Shown here: positions 8,468 to 20,804 of the stretch, one piece after another
Layout: each line of letters begins with the position of its first letter
How positions within the stretch are numbered: position 1 is the stretch's first letter
Source: Takakia lepidozioides
Lineage: Eukaryota; Streptophyta; Takakiopsida; Takakiales; Takakiaceae
Reading direction: 5' to 3'
DNA: 64,000 nt
NCBI GenBank assembly: GCA_030704615.1
Contig: CM060733.1
Span: 18,662,001 to 18,726,000 of the forward strand
Translations under genes and position numbers: made by a program
The notes under the pieces: generated by a model
What the model saw: the letters and a program-made list of their open reading frames with translations, nothing else
Told to the model about the DNA's origin: nothing
Databases searched by the model: none

Positions 8468-11400
8468 TTACCTCATCCAACTGGGTCGAGTTTCCCTGTT
8501 CAATCTTTGGAAAGAGAACAGATCAATGGGCTGAATCTCTCGAGCAAAGGCCGTGGGATTTCTATCCCACTCCAGAACCGAATTTCTTCCATCAAGGTCA
8601 TCTGCCAGCCGAAGGGCCTGCCTTTGTAAAAGCATCACCACAAACCGTAGGGCAGCTGCAGTGACTCCTGGAAGTAAGCGGCGCAGTAGTGGAGTAATGT
8701 CTTGGACAACTTCTGCCACCTCTGCGACATGACACATTTACGTTGCATCAAACTCAAAACCAGAGGAACAAAAGGATTCGTTAGACTTCATTTTACACCC
8801 CACATTGTGGAAAGCACAGAAAAGGGTGGGAGAGTCCTGGCCTCCTGAAAACCACCTCTAGACTCCAGATCAACCTCGAGACGGGTGTTTATAATCCTAC
8901 AAAATAGCTTGCCAACTGCGCTAAGAAGCGTGATAGTTTCCAGGCTCTTCTCTGTCACCTTTCTTATACAGGTTGACAAAGACTCCCAGTCTGGGGATCA
9001 CTTTGGTCTGCCAAATAAGGTTAAAGAGAAGGGCACACCACTGTACTTAATTAGCTCATTGACAATGCCATCAAGTCCCCCTGCTTTATAGCTGCTTAGA
9101 TGCTTTACAGCTTCCACGACCTCAGAAGAACTAATGGGTGCATTGTAACCCTTTGGGAGAGAAAGAGAGAGAGAGACAGAAGCCCACCTTGTCATGCAGT
9201 AGATCAGTTTGACATACCTGCAGCAGAGCTCCGTTGGTTGAAATTAGGCTCAGCCAGTACCCATAGCCTTCTCACAGTCTCAAGGGAATTATGGTCCTCA
9301 TCAGAGAGTTTAGCCATAGGACTGAGTCCCAGCACAAGTCCCGGCAGCGGTAACGGCCAGGACCCTGGTTCGATGAGTGACGAGGGGAAAGGTATGCGAA
9401 CTACAAAATAGCGCCATAGCTCTGCTAAGGCCTCCCGAGAAAGAGCGTCCACTGCTCGGACAAGCTGTGAGATCAGACGCAAGATCCATCAGAAAATTTT
9501 AGCATGACACTTCATTTATCCAACAGCAAAACCTGTCAAGAAAATAGTTATTACACTTTGCTTGGCATAGCCTTGCTGCACAAACCCCTGAGCCCATCTT
9601 GGACAACCTAGAATAGAGGGGGAAGAAAACATGTAGAGGGAGAAAAAGGCAGAGGAAGAAGAAAGAAGGAGACCTCAGTAAGAAGTAACTCCTGGACATA
9701 ACTGCCTTGAGGAGCAAAAAGCAACAGCAAAGCTTCTTTGGTTGCAGGGTCCACAGGCTTTAATTTCGATGAAGGCCCATCCTTGGTATTGATGGGAACC
9801 ATGAGCTCTCGGAAGTTTTGAAACCCAGCAGTTATTTCCTCAACCCTCTGGATGTCCAGTTGGGTCTTGCTGCCATACAGGAAGTACTTCAGGGCCGTAC
9901 GTGTTCGAGGGCTGGAACACGACCATTTGCCACTATATTAGATAACTACATCTCTCCTTGTGGCACCCCTCTTTCAGCAGACCAGCATTGTCAAGGTCAA
10001 AATGGCTGGAAAAAATGCTTAGAATGCAAATAGTCTACCTATTATCAGTGAGCAGTCGCTTGGAGATGTAGGGGTAGCACTCATCCACAATAGTGTAATC
10101 AGGATCCGCATCCAGGCCAATGCCCTCTAACACTGAAAAGGCACGCAGTATCAGGGCAAAGTAGGGTGGGATCACAAATACATAGTCTTTTGAGATGTTG
10201 GCAAGGTCATCTGTTACCTGTACAAACATACAACAACCTTGGTCAGACAACCAGGGGATTATGCATAGAAGCTGCAACGGTGTGCTTGTGATTTGTCATC
10301 TGTGAATTTACTCAAGAACCAGTCAAATTGCTGTATGTACCACCTTGGTTGCTTGCATTATCTATGATACAAAAATTCTCATAGCTCCACACCTGCTGGA
10401 TGTTGACCTTTCGGGCTCCGCCTCCTTTAACTAGCTGGCCCAACACCCGACTCAGTTGTGGTACCACTGCAGCCGTCTTCTCGGGATCTACAAACTCTGG
10501 GGGCACAAACCCAAGCCTCACCAGATCCTCAGCAACACGGGCGTAATCAGAGTTTACCAGATGTGAGATGTACTCTATCAGAGTGTAACGCTGATCTTCT
10601 GTTACCTGCCAACAGTACCCTAGTCTTTTGCATCACGGGCAATTAACTGGCACATAATCACTTGTACAGACAGAGCACAGAGACACCATGCTGATCAAAG
10701 TAGTACATTCGAGATTTTGAAGGTTTTATGTAGAATAGTCTCTTAACATGAAAACACCAGCATGAAATAGCTTACACAGTACGAATCAAAACTTAGTGCT
10801 TGCCGTAATGGGAGAGGGAGGGGGAGAGATGTACTCATTAACCCTTCCCTGTGATGATTGACTACTTAACACATAGTCCCGCCAGCTAATAAGCCTCCTG
10901 GGGTTGCAGCTCACTGGAGTATACGATACTCAACCAGAAAGTGCCAAAGCTGGCAGAGAGAGAGAGGAAATTAGGATGTTAATGTAGAAACTGGCATGAG
11001 GTCAATGCCAGCGCTGCTGTTCTAGCCCATGGGGCCAAAAGAGTGAAAAAAGAAAGAGCTGGACAATTTGGATGAGGAATCCAAACAAGTAAGGGACACA
11101 GCGAAGACGGAAAGGGGCAGACGCACAGGGTACCTCAGTCATGAGTCCAAAGTCAAGGACACACAGACGGCCATCAGGTGTGCGAAGGAGGTTGCCAGGA
11201 TGGGGATCTGCATGAAGAAAGCCAGTCTCTAGCAGCTGCATTAGGTAGCAATTTAGGGCAGTGTTGATCAGTGGTAACAAGTCAGCTGCTTTGCTCTCTG
11301 ATAGCTTCTCTCCATTTATCCAGGCGCTTGTTAACACCTGCAGACCAGCGAAGATCACTTACTCGAAATATTTACTCAGATATGCAACAGTTGGCTTCCT

Positions 11401-14400
11401 TCACAGAAAGACATATCATACAAGAGTACTAATCTCTCTATTCACAAGGGTTAAAAACTTTTGTATTTGGTATTCAGTACACACCCTACCTTATGAACAT
11501 ATGTTTGAGCACCAGGGGCAATGTGGTATTTACCTTCCGGGAGGTATAGGAGACGTACACATCGGGAACTGTGATATTTGGCAACGATTTCATGTCCTCT
11601 GAGAACCGGATCGCATTCTTGGCCTGTACAGCCACCAACATTCTGATTGAGTGGCAGAAGGTAGTTTCCTATAGAGAGAGCCCAAAAGTGAAGTTTCTTC
11701 TCTACTATGATACTGCTCAACCTCTGATTGGGGATGGCCCCTTTTGCTAGACACTATGACGCTTAAGATTTGCTTTGCTTGGAAAGCGTTCTTCCGACAG
11801 TACCTCTATGGCACTCCATTCCTGGTAAGAACAGATCCCAAACCTTTAGAAGCAGAAATTTCATTTCGTATGTTAAGGGCTTTACTGAGGGTCTAGCTCC
11901 TAGTTTTCTCACTTTCTCAGAGGTATGGATTGGGGGGGGTGCAGGGCATGGGTGGAGCAGAGAGGGACAGGCAACCTCTTGCACATAGTCGAGCTCATCA
12001 AAGAAGCGGATAGCCCAGGTGTCAAGAAGAGCAACCAAGTCTGACTGACTGAATGGCAGGGCTTGAAATGCCCTTGCACCTGTTCGTAGCAGAAAAAGAT
12101 CTCGAGAAATCCCCTCCAGCACACCTGGTCTTTGCACTTTGATTGCAACCATCTCCCCTGTCTCTTGTAGACGTGCCTTATATACCTGCAAAATGACATC
12201 TCGCATTAACCATACTAAATCTGTAATGACTACCCCTTTTCTCTATGGTGGGGACGAAATCTGTGCATAATGGGGGGAGGTGCTACTGTCCAGAAAAGTT
12301 TGACGTTTACTTTCAAGATGGACTTGGTATTCCTGCATTGATCTAGTTGATTCTCTGTATACATTAAGGTCCCCTAAGCTCTTGGATTTTTGAAGTATTC
12401 ATATTACACAACCACTCCATGCACATCTTACTTTTATGACTGCAGCAATATTTAAACTGGTGTTTGCATTGCAATCTGAAGTTCCCAGATGTCACTAAGT
12501 GTTTCAGACCAGTTACTGGGAAATTTGCTGAACAGAATAACTATGGCATAGCAAACAACTGTCTGTCTGTGCTAGAAATTACCCTGCAAGAAGGCACGAA
12601 AGAATGTCCCAACCTGCCCCAGAGATGCTGCAGCAACTGGCTCCACTGAAATCTCTGAGAAAATCTCCTCAGCTGGTTTGCCTAGACCCTCCAGAATCAA
12701 CTGCTTGGCCTCAGCAGTTGAGAAAGGCGGGACGCGGTCTTGCAGCTTTTGCAACTCCTCCAAGTATACCACTGACAATATGTCTGGCCTTATACTCAGT
12801 GCCTGCCCTATCTGATCATGCACAGAAATGGATTGAAGGTTTGACACCAAAAATTTGAAATATTAGGAGACAAGTGGTTGGTAACATGCTCTGCTGGCTC
12901 TAATGACCCTCCTTCTGGAATGGTGCAACTTTACCCTCCACGAACTAGATGTTTGGTTATTTGAGTTTCTTACCCAGCCTGTTGTACTCTGCTTTCACAG
13001 TCTGCTCTTTGCTATTCACAGCTCTTCCTCTTGCAATGCTAGAGTATTACTACATGGTTGGAAAGAGGTAGAAGTTGGCAGATGTGTCTATGACTCCCCT
13101 CCTGTCCCTTCTCAGCTAGGGGCCCACTTGCTGCGTGGCTTCAATGTGAGGCTTCAGGCACAAAAACCTCCTACAATGACAATATTGGAGCAGACTGTCC
13201 TGACTAACAGACTTACTTCCGGTACTTCCGGTACTCCACTTTTCGCACCCCAATTCGAAATGTGAGGTCCAGTTTCCATGTTCGTTTGTGGAAGTTTGGG
13301 ATTTTAGAAGTTTAGGAGGTCCTTACCTTGATAGCAGTAGGTCCAAGCCGGGTTATCAACTCCACCAGCTGAGTAGCACGCAACTTTTCCTTCTCTTGTT
13401 CCCTTCCTACGTACTTGTCAATGAGAATGCTGGCTGTCAATGTTGAGCATTCAAACGTTATTTTGGCGGATCGCAAGATGATGTCCGCTCGTCTTCTTTT
13501 GAAGTAAGCAGCAATTTTGTCAGCATCGTATCTCAAAGGTAAATCTTCCCCCTCTATAAATATCTTTTTACTTCCATTTAAGCTTAAAAATGATACAACG
13601 AAAGCAGATGTGGCTATGGTCGCAAGAACAGCAGTTGTGGTCATCGGAGGGGCAAGTATGCCAAGCCCTCCAACGGCAGTTCCAACTTGAGACACTAAGC
13701 TCTCAGCGGAAGAGGCCAGCATGGATGTGTCCAATCCCAAGCCCCCGAATGCGAAATGACCGACTCTGGATCCTAGCTCCGAAGTCAAGGCCCCTGCATT
13801 ATGCAACACCCTCGACGCTGCATGGGTCAGACGCTCCAAACTCGGCGCTGCTTCTTCTTGCCAGATACTCGTAGGAGATCTCCAAAAAAAATCCAGGCTC
13901 TCCGAAGGCTTAGGCCAGTTAGATGAACTAGCATCTGGAAATTGTGCTACTTTCTCGACAATCGAAGCCACATATTGCCTGAAATTGCTGTACACTTCAT
14001 CTGAAGACTGGCCTAGTTGATCTGCTACATGCGATGACCCTAGTAGAAAACTCACGGGTGTAAGAGACAAGTAACGAGTGTTGTTCTTCCGACGTTTGTA
14101 AGGCATGGAAATTTTCAATTGAATACAGAGCGACCCGCCTGATAGTGAAATAACGTCCTTCATAAAAAACATTTCTAATTGCCTGTGGCGGATGCGGAGC
14201 CCTTTTCTCCCATTTTCTCCTGCACGGACTGAAAAGTGTTGCTCAAACCCACGCCCCTCCCTTCCAGCTGACTGAATCCCTTTTAAACTGGCATGATCCT
14301 GGATACTGCTTGGCCTCTTCACCTCGGTGAAAATCTTGGAGCCATCGTTGCCCAATCCGGGAATGTGATAGTGACACAGGCTGGCCTGTGCCACAGCCAT

Positions 14401-14418
14401 CATCTTACTCGACAACAC
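8468..14418 (-). CDS. ABC1-family atypical kinase, plastid type
   Basis: Ten exons with GT-AG borders in phase: 14418-13327, 12811-12614, 12185-11976, 11623-11534, 11337-11134, 10605-10393, 10217-10039, 9911-9674, 9464-9218, 8721-8468; about 974 residues. Kinase features appear in order: KIGQALS across the exon 1/2 join (about 364), the Ala-rich loop AAASLGQ, lysine in VAIKVQRPG, the ELDYVQE helix, HADPHPGN (about 572) and the metal-binding DFG (about 592). VEGIG- and RLLTDN-like segments follow as in plastid ABC1Ks. These proteins act at thylakoids and plastoglobules in prenylquinone metabolism. The C-terminal exons (AVDALSRE; DITPLLRRLLPG) are a plausible ABC1K tail. Exon 1 is unusually long, with VRAGENG near residue 66 as a possible transit cleavage area and a hydrophobic stretch near 260-280; an unrecognised intron in it is possible. 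Confidence 0.9.
8779..9195 (-). mobile_element. LINE reverse transcriptase fragment in ABC1K intron 9
   Basis: Minus-strand frames encode EVVEAVKHL, SYKAGGLDGIVNELIK and, after a frameshift, ITLLSAVGKLFCRIINTRLE: the fingers/palm entry of a non-LTR reverse transcriptase. It lies wholly between ABC1K exons 9 and 10, on the same strand, so it is spliced out with the intron. Confidence 0.75.
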
Positions 14419-14871
14419 ACGTCGGAGAAGTGTAAAACCAAATCACATCCCGAAAACTCCAACAAAACTACGAGGAAGTCTCTTACAATGTTTTGAAGTA
14501 GTGCTCGGGATCGACAGGGATCACACAGATCAAACACACTCTCCAGTTACACGGGATCCGTGAGAGAAAGAGTGCAAAGGCAGTACCGTACAGGCTGCCT
14601 GCGGTTGTGACGGTCGTAGGAACCCACGTCGCGCATTGTTGGGCACGTGGATGCATGAACCAAGTCCACGTAGCCCTATATCTTCACATTGGTTACTTCT
14701 TTCCTACGTTCTATTGCCGTAGTAAAGGGCTCTATGCCCCTGTTATTTCCAGGGAAAGGGGAGTACATAGAAGCCCTAAATTCATGTTGAAAGCAGCCAT
14801 ATGCGTGCGAATATTTGACATACTTTGGTCGGATTTATGATGAAACCCTATAAAACTTTATTGACAAGATG
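14419..14871. other. Upstream region of ABC1K
   Basis: No coding or repeat signal recognised. It should contain the ABC1K promoter and 5' UTR. Confidence 0.4.
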
Positions 14872-16560
14872 TACAATTGGCCCTCGATATGTGTTAATCT
14901 TTAGGAGTAAGAAAAACTGTAACACTTAAAGGATTGTAACACTTTAATAGATACAAATTTAGGATCAATGAAAAATAACATTTATAAAGTTCACGCTTAC
15001 ATGGGGAGCCCTAAAAAAAGTTCATGTTGATAGAACGAAAAATCGCCATCAGAGCTCATGATCTACAGGCAGTGAAGTTTGGAAGAAAGATTCTATGAGG
15101 GTCTGATGTGACTGTGCCATTCTCAATATCTCTACACCTTTTGCAAATTTCTCTAATTTGTCTACCAAGTGCATAACATCTCTAAGAAATGATGCAATGT
15201 TTCAAGCGCAACCTTTGCATCTTTAAAACCTACTGGGGTTACATTTTGATCAGAAACTATGCATTCACTCTCGTCTTCCTCTTCTATGACAGTGGCCCGA
15301 GCATCTCCAGTATCTCTTCATCTGTTGGTTGGTATGGGTTGTTCAAATCGAATTCTGCCTCATAATAGGTGTACTCGTGAGTATCCATATTTGATGGCAG
15401 TTGCGAATTTTCGGCACATACTACAGTGAGCTGCTCTAATAAACTTGTAATGTCTCCAATCTCTGTCATTTGAGCCTCATTAAGTGCTTGGGTTGTATTC
15501 AAAGTGGAAATGATCCCTGTATGATTCCAACAATTCTCAATTGACGCACGAGTCACAGCTTGCCGCCAAGCTTGGATAAGCATTGTGACTCCTTGATACA
15601 CATCAATTTTTGGATCTCTCTTTGATATCAAACAATCAATCTGATATTGAATCATCCTCTTTCGGTATTGAGCCTTGAATGAAGGAATGATTCCAACATC
15701 CAGAGGTTGAAATCTACTTGTGGTATTATGAGGCAGAAACTCAAGCTGTGTGACACGCAGTCTGCATGTCATGTTGGGAAGTTGATGCCTAGAGAAGTTG
15801 TCAACCAGTAACAGTGTTTTCTCTTTGCCAAGTGCACCATCGTTTTAGAATCCGTCTTGAACCTTTCAAATAAGACCGTTGTCATCCATGTCTTCTTGTT
15901 GGCTGCCCACATAATCCCAAGATTTTGGGGATTAACGATGTTCCTCACTGTAAAAGGTCTAGGTTTCAGGAACTTGTTATGACAAATGGGAGAAGCATAA
16001 CAGTACCATCGGCATTGCTACAGAGTGCAACGGTGAGTTTTTCTTTTTGTTTCTTTCGACCAGAAAGATGTTGCGTAGCCAAAGTACGATTGGGCTCCAA
16101 TCTATAAAATATGTCTATTTCATCCATGTTATATATGTCAAAGAGACATGGTACCTTGAGCAAATGGTTTTGATTTCCTCCATGCGATGCAATACTTCTG
16201 GTGAGTTATCTGAAGATGCATCCTCGCCATGTCGTATAAATCCTCTGATCCCAAACCGCTTCTTAAAACCATCCAACCATCCGTGAGAGAACTGCAGCTG
16301 CTTCTCAGTGGACTACTCGTTCTCATATTATAAAAACGCTTCGCAACTGCTATGAGGAGGTCATCCGATAATTTAGCACCTTGTCCCTGCATCACTGTGA
16401 ACCAAGAAAATGTTGCTTCTTCAACCTCTGGATACCACGCTTTCATCGCTCTCTTTTGGATTGCTGACTTATGATCAACCTCTAACAAATCTTTTCTCTT
16501 CAGTAGCCTAGATATGCTCATTTCAGATGATGAAGTTTAAAACTTATCATTTGTCCACTT
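14872..16560 (-). mobile_element. pogo/Tigger-type DNA transposon, decayed
   Basis: A minus-strand transposase is recognisable in pieces. 16521-16138 has the end of a psq-type helix-turn-helix and a CENP-B-type DNA-binding region (FSWFTVMQGQG, KLSDDLLIAVAKRF). 16163-15966 has the first catalytic Asp in YNMDEIDIFYR with GRKKQKEKLTVALCSNADG. Near 15800 a LLLVDNFSRH-like sequence carries the second Asp, and 15772-15284 continues FLPHNTTSRFQPLD. Frames are shifted between pieces, and the N-terminal helix is cut by stops. The left tip, CAATTGGCCCTCGATATG from 14874, follows a TA (14872-14873) and resembles Tigger terminal repeats. No matching right end was found, so the right side is lost. Confidence 0.85.
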
Positions 16561-17033
16561 TGTCAATGCTCTGTTAACAAGAAGTAGGAGGAAACAAAAG
16601 CTATAGTAAGCTACTCAACTAGAACAACCCCAAGCCAACAGGGTGGAAGAGATTAGGTAAAGAGATAGGCAAAGAGTCAAGCATAGGCGGAAGATGAAAT
16701 GATGCGAAGCCAGTCACATCAGTCCGATGCAAAATAGATGTTTTGCTTTCTGCAGCGCAACTAAAACACGAGTATGTCATAAGGATGGAGACATGCAGAA
16801 TACCACTGGACTTATTTTACGCTGCATGATGTGCACATGTCCGAAGGAAATTGTCGAAGTGTCTATGCAAGGAGCCAAATATCTTGACCGCCAGCCAAAA
16901 AAATCTGACGGTAGGGTGACAATCTCTGTAGTCGGGCTCCTTGGTTTGAACTGCAACAGCGGCTGCCGTGCCCGGTGTGCTAGCTGCGCAGGGTAGCAGA
17001 TCATCCGCTCGAATGGGATCGGCGAGAACGACA
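16561..17033. other. Unassigned DNA left of the CACTA element
   Basis: No family recognised. It is continuous with 17887-18061 once the CACTA element is removed, and together they may be one older sequence. Confidence 0.35.
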
Positions 17034-17390
17034 TCCCACTACAACAGATCGCGGTAGTTATGACTGCCAAACCGTGGTAGTCATGGTTTTCATGACTTTG
17101 ACCATGACTGCACCATGTTTTTATATGAAATTGACCTCCCGCAGTCGTTTATATGACTGTAGTCATATGAACGACTATCTAAATAGTCGTCTGTATGACT
17201 ACATGGCTTCGGAATGGGCGGAAGGTTGGTCAACGGCAATTAACCAGATTTAGCTCACTATTCATAGTCATTTCCATGACTACAGTGTACATGGATGAGG
17301 TTACATAGTCATGATGACTACTGGGGATTTTGTAATTTGGTGTGTATAATACAATTAAAACACCATATGATTATATGAATGACTAATGGG

Positions 17391-17462
17391 TGTATTGGTT
17401 AACAGGTAGTGAACTATAATTCTTATAGTAAAGAGGTTGTAGGTTCAAACTCCTCTAAATAC
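17391..17462 (+). repeat. tRNA-like/SINE-head sequence inside the CACTA element
   Basis: TGGTTAACAGGTAGTG followed about 40 bp later by GTAGGTTCAAACTCC resembles Pol III A and B boxes. It does not fold as a full tRNA by eye, so I call it a SINE head. Confidence 0.35.
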
Positions 17463-17511
17463 AATCAAATGGATAAGATGGCCCTAGGGTTAGTAGACGA
17501 GCTAGGGATAG

Positions 17512-17674
17512 CACGTGGTATCCTAGATGGACTGCCACGTGGTTTTTTCATTATTATAAAATGCATTATGCCACGTGGCACAATGCGGTGCGACGCGGCG
17601 TTTGACATATGTTTTTATTTTTTATTTTTTTATTTTTTATTTAATTTTTTAAATCAATTGCGTCTCGCCACGTG
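17512..17674. promoter_or_regulatory. Four CACGTG G-box palindromes
   Basis: CACGTG occurs at 17512, 17536, 17572 and 17669, most as GCCACGTGG. Four perfect G-boxes in 163 bp is far above chance and lies in the middle of the CACTA element. Confidence 0.6.
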
Positions 17675-17886
17675 GCGTGGCAACGGCGGCTGCAGTATGG
17701 TATATATGACTGCAGTGAGAGACATCACTTGGTTCATATGACTGTAGTCATCCGGACCGTACCATCCTCTACTCATTGTATTGACTTGGTTTGCACGACT
17801 TACAGTCATAGAAGTCATATGTGTCGTTTATGACTACAGAATAGTCATATATACAGTCATAAATACCGCGATCTGTTGTAGTGTCC

Positions 17887-18061
17887 GCAAGGGTACGAAA
17901 CCATCTCTAGAGAGAATGATGTTGACACGTCGACGTGTAGATGAGGTTGTTGACGCAATACATGATACCGAGCCTCCCGAGCGGCAGATGTCACCGTGTC
18001 ACAAACCACATCATGAGTTTGTCACCGCATGGGCAGCAGAGGAGGTGGATGGCAAGGTCAT
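17887..18061 (+). other. Unassigned DNA before the split LTR
   Basis: An open frame (about 17922-18060; RRRVDEVVDAIHD, PHHEFVTAWAAEEVDG) shows no known domain. AGAGGAGG occurs shortly before the LTR start, but no target-site duplication with the right end at 44342 was found. Confidence 0.35.
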
Positions 18062-18330
18062 CGATATCACGGACATAGCCCAGAGGAACTTACCAGGAGT
18101 AAATATCCGAAGTTACCAAGTTATCATGTTATCGGAAGTTACCATGACTTTATCGTGATTTACCATGATCTATTATTACTTACCATGTTACCGAAAGTTT
18201 ACCAAATTACCAAGAGTAACTTGGGAAACTACTCATGAAGCTTCATTTGGAGGAAACTTCTCCATCAAGATACCTCTTGTGTTTAAGGAAGCTGCTCCAT
18301 CAAAAAACCTCCATAGGGAAGTTTCTTAGG
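18062..18330 (+). repeat. Gypsy left LTR, 5' half (split LTR)
   Basis: It aligns with 43763-44020, the first part of the right LTR: GACATAGCCCAGAG near the start, the TTACCATG-rich stretch, then CCTCCATAGG...CTTCTTA at the end. Homology stops at the start of the inverted repeat at 18331. The missing rest of the LTR resumes at about 39956. Confidence 0.85.
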
Positions 18331-18365
18331 TTTAACTAATTCCGGACTTTGAATAAGTCCGGATT
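18331..18365 (+). repeat. Left terminal inverted repeat of the giant element
   Basis: Outer 16 bp match the right tip exactly in inverse. TCCGGA occurs at 18341-18346 and 18358-18363. Confidence 0.7.
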
Positions 18366-18859
18366 TAATGAAAATACGGATCTATTTACTAAATACATAA
18401 TAAAATTTAATACATATACACCTATATATAATAATATCATTTTAATTTAAGTATCTAAACTAATACTGAAAACCATTTTTATATTCAATTTCCACTTTGA
18501 ATGTGAATACAAACTTGTTCATATCACTCTTTTGTAGAAAACATCACTACAATTTTAGTTTTTTCCACTTTGAGTGGCGAAAGATATTGGCATCAACGCA
18601 TTGTCGTTTATATATGGATTTATCGACTTCAGGATTGAACTCAAAGTATTGATTCACATCTACATATACATATAATGACATATCAATATATGAAGCGAGA
18701 CATTTGTTTTGTTTTGTAGCGTCGTTGAGATCTCCCAAACCGCGGGGGCCCAACGCAAGTGCTTGGTGCTGTTGGAAAGCCCTCGATGTGGAATTTCAAG
18801 TACTTTTGGTCGCTGAAAATTTGTGAAAAATAGGCTTTCATGGGACAATGATTGGAGCA

Positions 18860-19520
18860 TCGACATCAAGGGAAAGGTCTCTGGTCCAAATCTGGTTGTA
18901 GGCTTTGTGGAAAAGAAATGCATTTGGACTTAGATGGAAATGATTGGAGCCTCGAGGGGAGATATATCAATAATGAATTGGGCCTTGACATTGGAGACGT
19001 AGTGGGATACATAGGAAATTGCATTCGAGCTTAGATGACACTAGACACTTGGCCCTCTACATGGGAGATGCACTTGGATACATGAATAGAATATTGCACT
19101 TGGGCTTAGATAGGCCTCGACAAAAGAGACACACTTGGATACATAGGAAATTGCATTCGGTCTTGGATTTCAAATCTTCACACATGGGCCAACGGCACAA
19201 GCTACACTAAAGGTCGCACTTGGGCCTCGACATAGGAGACGCACTAGGATACATAGGAAATTGCACTCGGTTTTGCGTTCCAATTCTTTAGACATGGGCC
19301 GATGGCACAGGCTACCCTAGAGGTCGCATTTGGGCCTCGACATAGGAAACGCACTGGGATACATAGGAGATCTTGCACTTGGGCTTAGATGACACAAGAC
19401 ACTTGGGCCAACGGCACAAGCTATCCCAGAGGTCGCATCCGGGGTTGGACATAGGAGACGCATTTGGATACATAAGGGACTTAGATGATACTCGACACTT
19501 GGCCAACGGCTGCCCTAGTC
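18860..19520. repeat. Degenerate tandem array, unit about 112 bp
   Basis: A core GACATAGGAGACGCA followed by GGATACATAGGAAATTGCA recurs at about 18983, 19054, 19110, 19223, 19335 and 19447. The last three are 112-113 bp apart and share a second core (GGGCCAACGGCACAAGCTA). It lies about 0.5 kb inside the left inverted repeat. Confidence 0.8.
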
Positions 19521-20804
19521 TTTCTTGAATATGACATTTTGTTGATCCAAAGTACCAGATAGAAAAAATATATCCATGTATTACCAAAAATATATTATTC
19601 AAAAAAATGAATCCATGTCTGATAGTGACACATTGTGTTTTGTACCATTGAGACGAATATCCAAAAGAAGCTGAAGATGAACCTCCTTGCAATGATGATT
19701 CGTTTGCAAAACGACTACCTTGCAAGAGATGCATAACTCTACGTCGTCGTTTACTTATACCATGTTTCATTGTCTTCCTGGTGTGCAGACGGTTCAACAT
19801 AATCTGAACATGACTCTCAACACTAGTGGACATGGTTCTATTCTGGCTGTGGTTGAACATATCATCGGAATTCACGCTTGCAACCACACTGCGTGACGTT
19901 GAAGATCCAAATTTGCGGGACTCTGATTCCAACAGTCGAGTTGGGGCCTTCTCTTGTCGAATTATATTTCGCAACTCCTCCTCATGATTCACTGAACAAA
20001 AAGTACACAATGAGACACTTCGAAATCCATGCCGAAGTACCATGGAGCCACGGATGAACAACAATTTAGAAATTTAAAATAATTAAAAAAAAGAATTGTC
20101 ATCATCACCGAAATTTTTTTGGCGTACCAAGATAATCAGGTTGAAGAAGGCGAGGGTGACGAATAGATGGATCAATATATCTCCCGAACCAAATCCAATG
20201 CGGATGGTCACGTTTGATGGAAGGTCATGTTCTCTTTACACAGTTTTCACTGACATAGTCCACCACACTAGAGGCTCCAATCATCTTGTGCATGAACGGC
20301 CAAACCGTCATCACCATATCACTCACGTTTTGGTCCATAGAGGCATTTTTTCCTGAAGATAAAACCTTGAAAAGAAGAGGGAAAAACCCTGTATTCTCTG
20401 GGTTCCTTAGTGCTTTGGAAGGCTCATCATCAACTAAGAGAATCTGACCTTGTTTTGCGAATGGCTTGTCTGCAAACTTTATTAAAACTTTGTCAATATT
20501 TTTGAGCACGTACTTCATTTCATACTTGATATAGCCAGACGTAATTGTACAATGCTCAGCCAACCAAATGAAACAAAATTGTTTGATGATCTCCGGTGGA
20601 ACAAAAGCCTCCAGCATTATGAAAAGAACATCTTTCTGGGCGCATGACCAAATAGAGACATGAAAATTTGTCGTCAACAACTTCAAAAATTCAATCACAC
20701 CTGGACGAGGAATTACAAATGGTGTCTCTAGCACTTGAAGTTTTATGCGTCGTCCGGGATATTTAGCTCTCAACAACTCCAACCCACTTGGAGGGGGTCT
20801 GAAG

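Larger units (their letters stand above)
17037..17883. mobile_element. Non-autonomous CACTA (En/Spm) transposon
   Basis: The tips are inverted repeats of about 29 bp beginning CACTACAACAGATCGCGGTA, with one mismatch in the part compared. Flanks are the 3-bp duplication TCC (17034-17036 and 17884-17886), the CACTA hallmark. Both subterminal zones are packed with short AGTCATA/TATGACT motifs in both directions, as in transposase-binding regions of this superfamily. It is 847 bp and has no transposase. Confidence 0.93.

Noticed and set aside
17391-17462. tRNA gene
   Set aside because: A and B boxes are present but no convincing acceptor stem; also the heads at 54.4 and 55.9 kb are SINEs with body or poly(A).
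18860-19520. CRISPR array
   Set aside because: Units are degenerate, long and lack constant short repeats with unique spacers; this is a eukaryotic tandem repeat.
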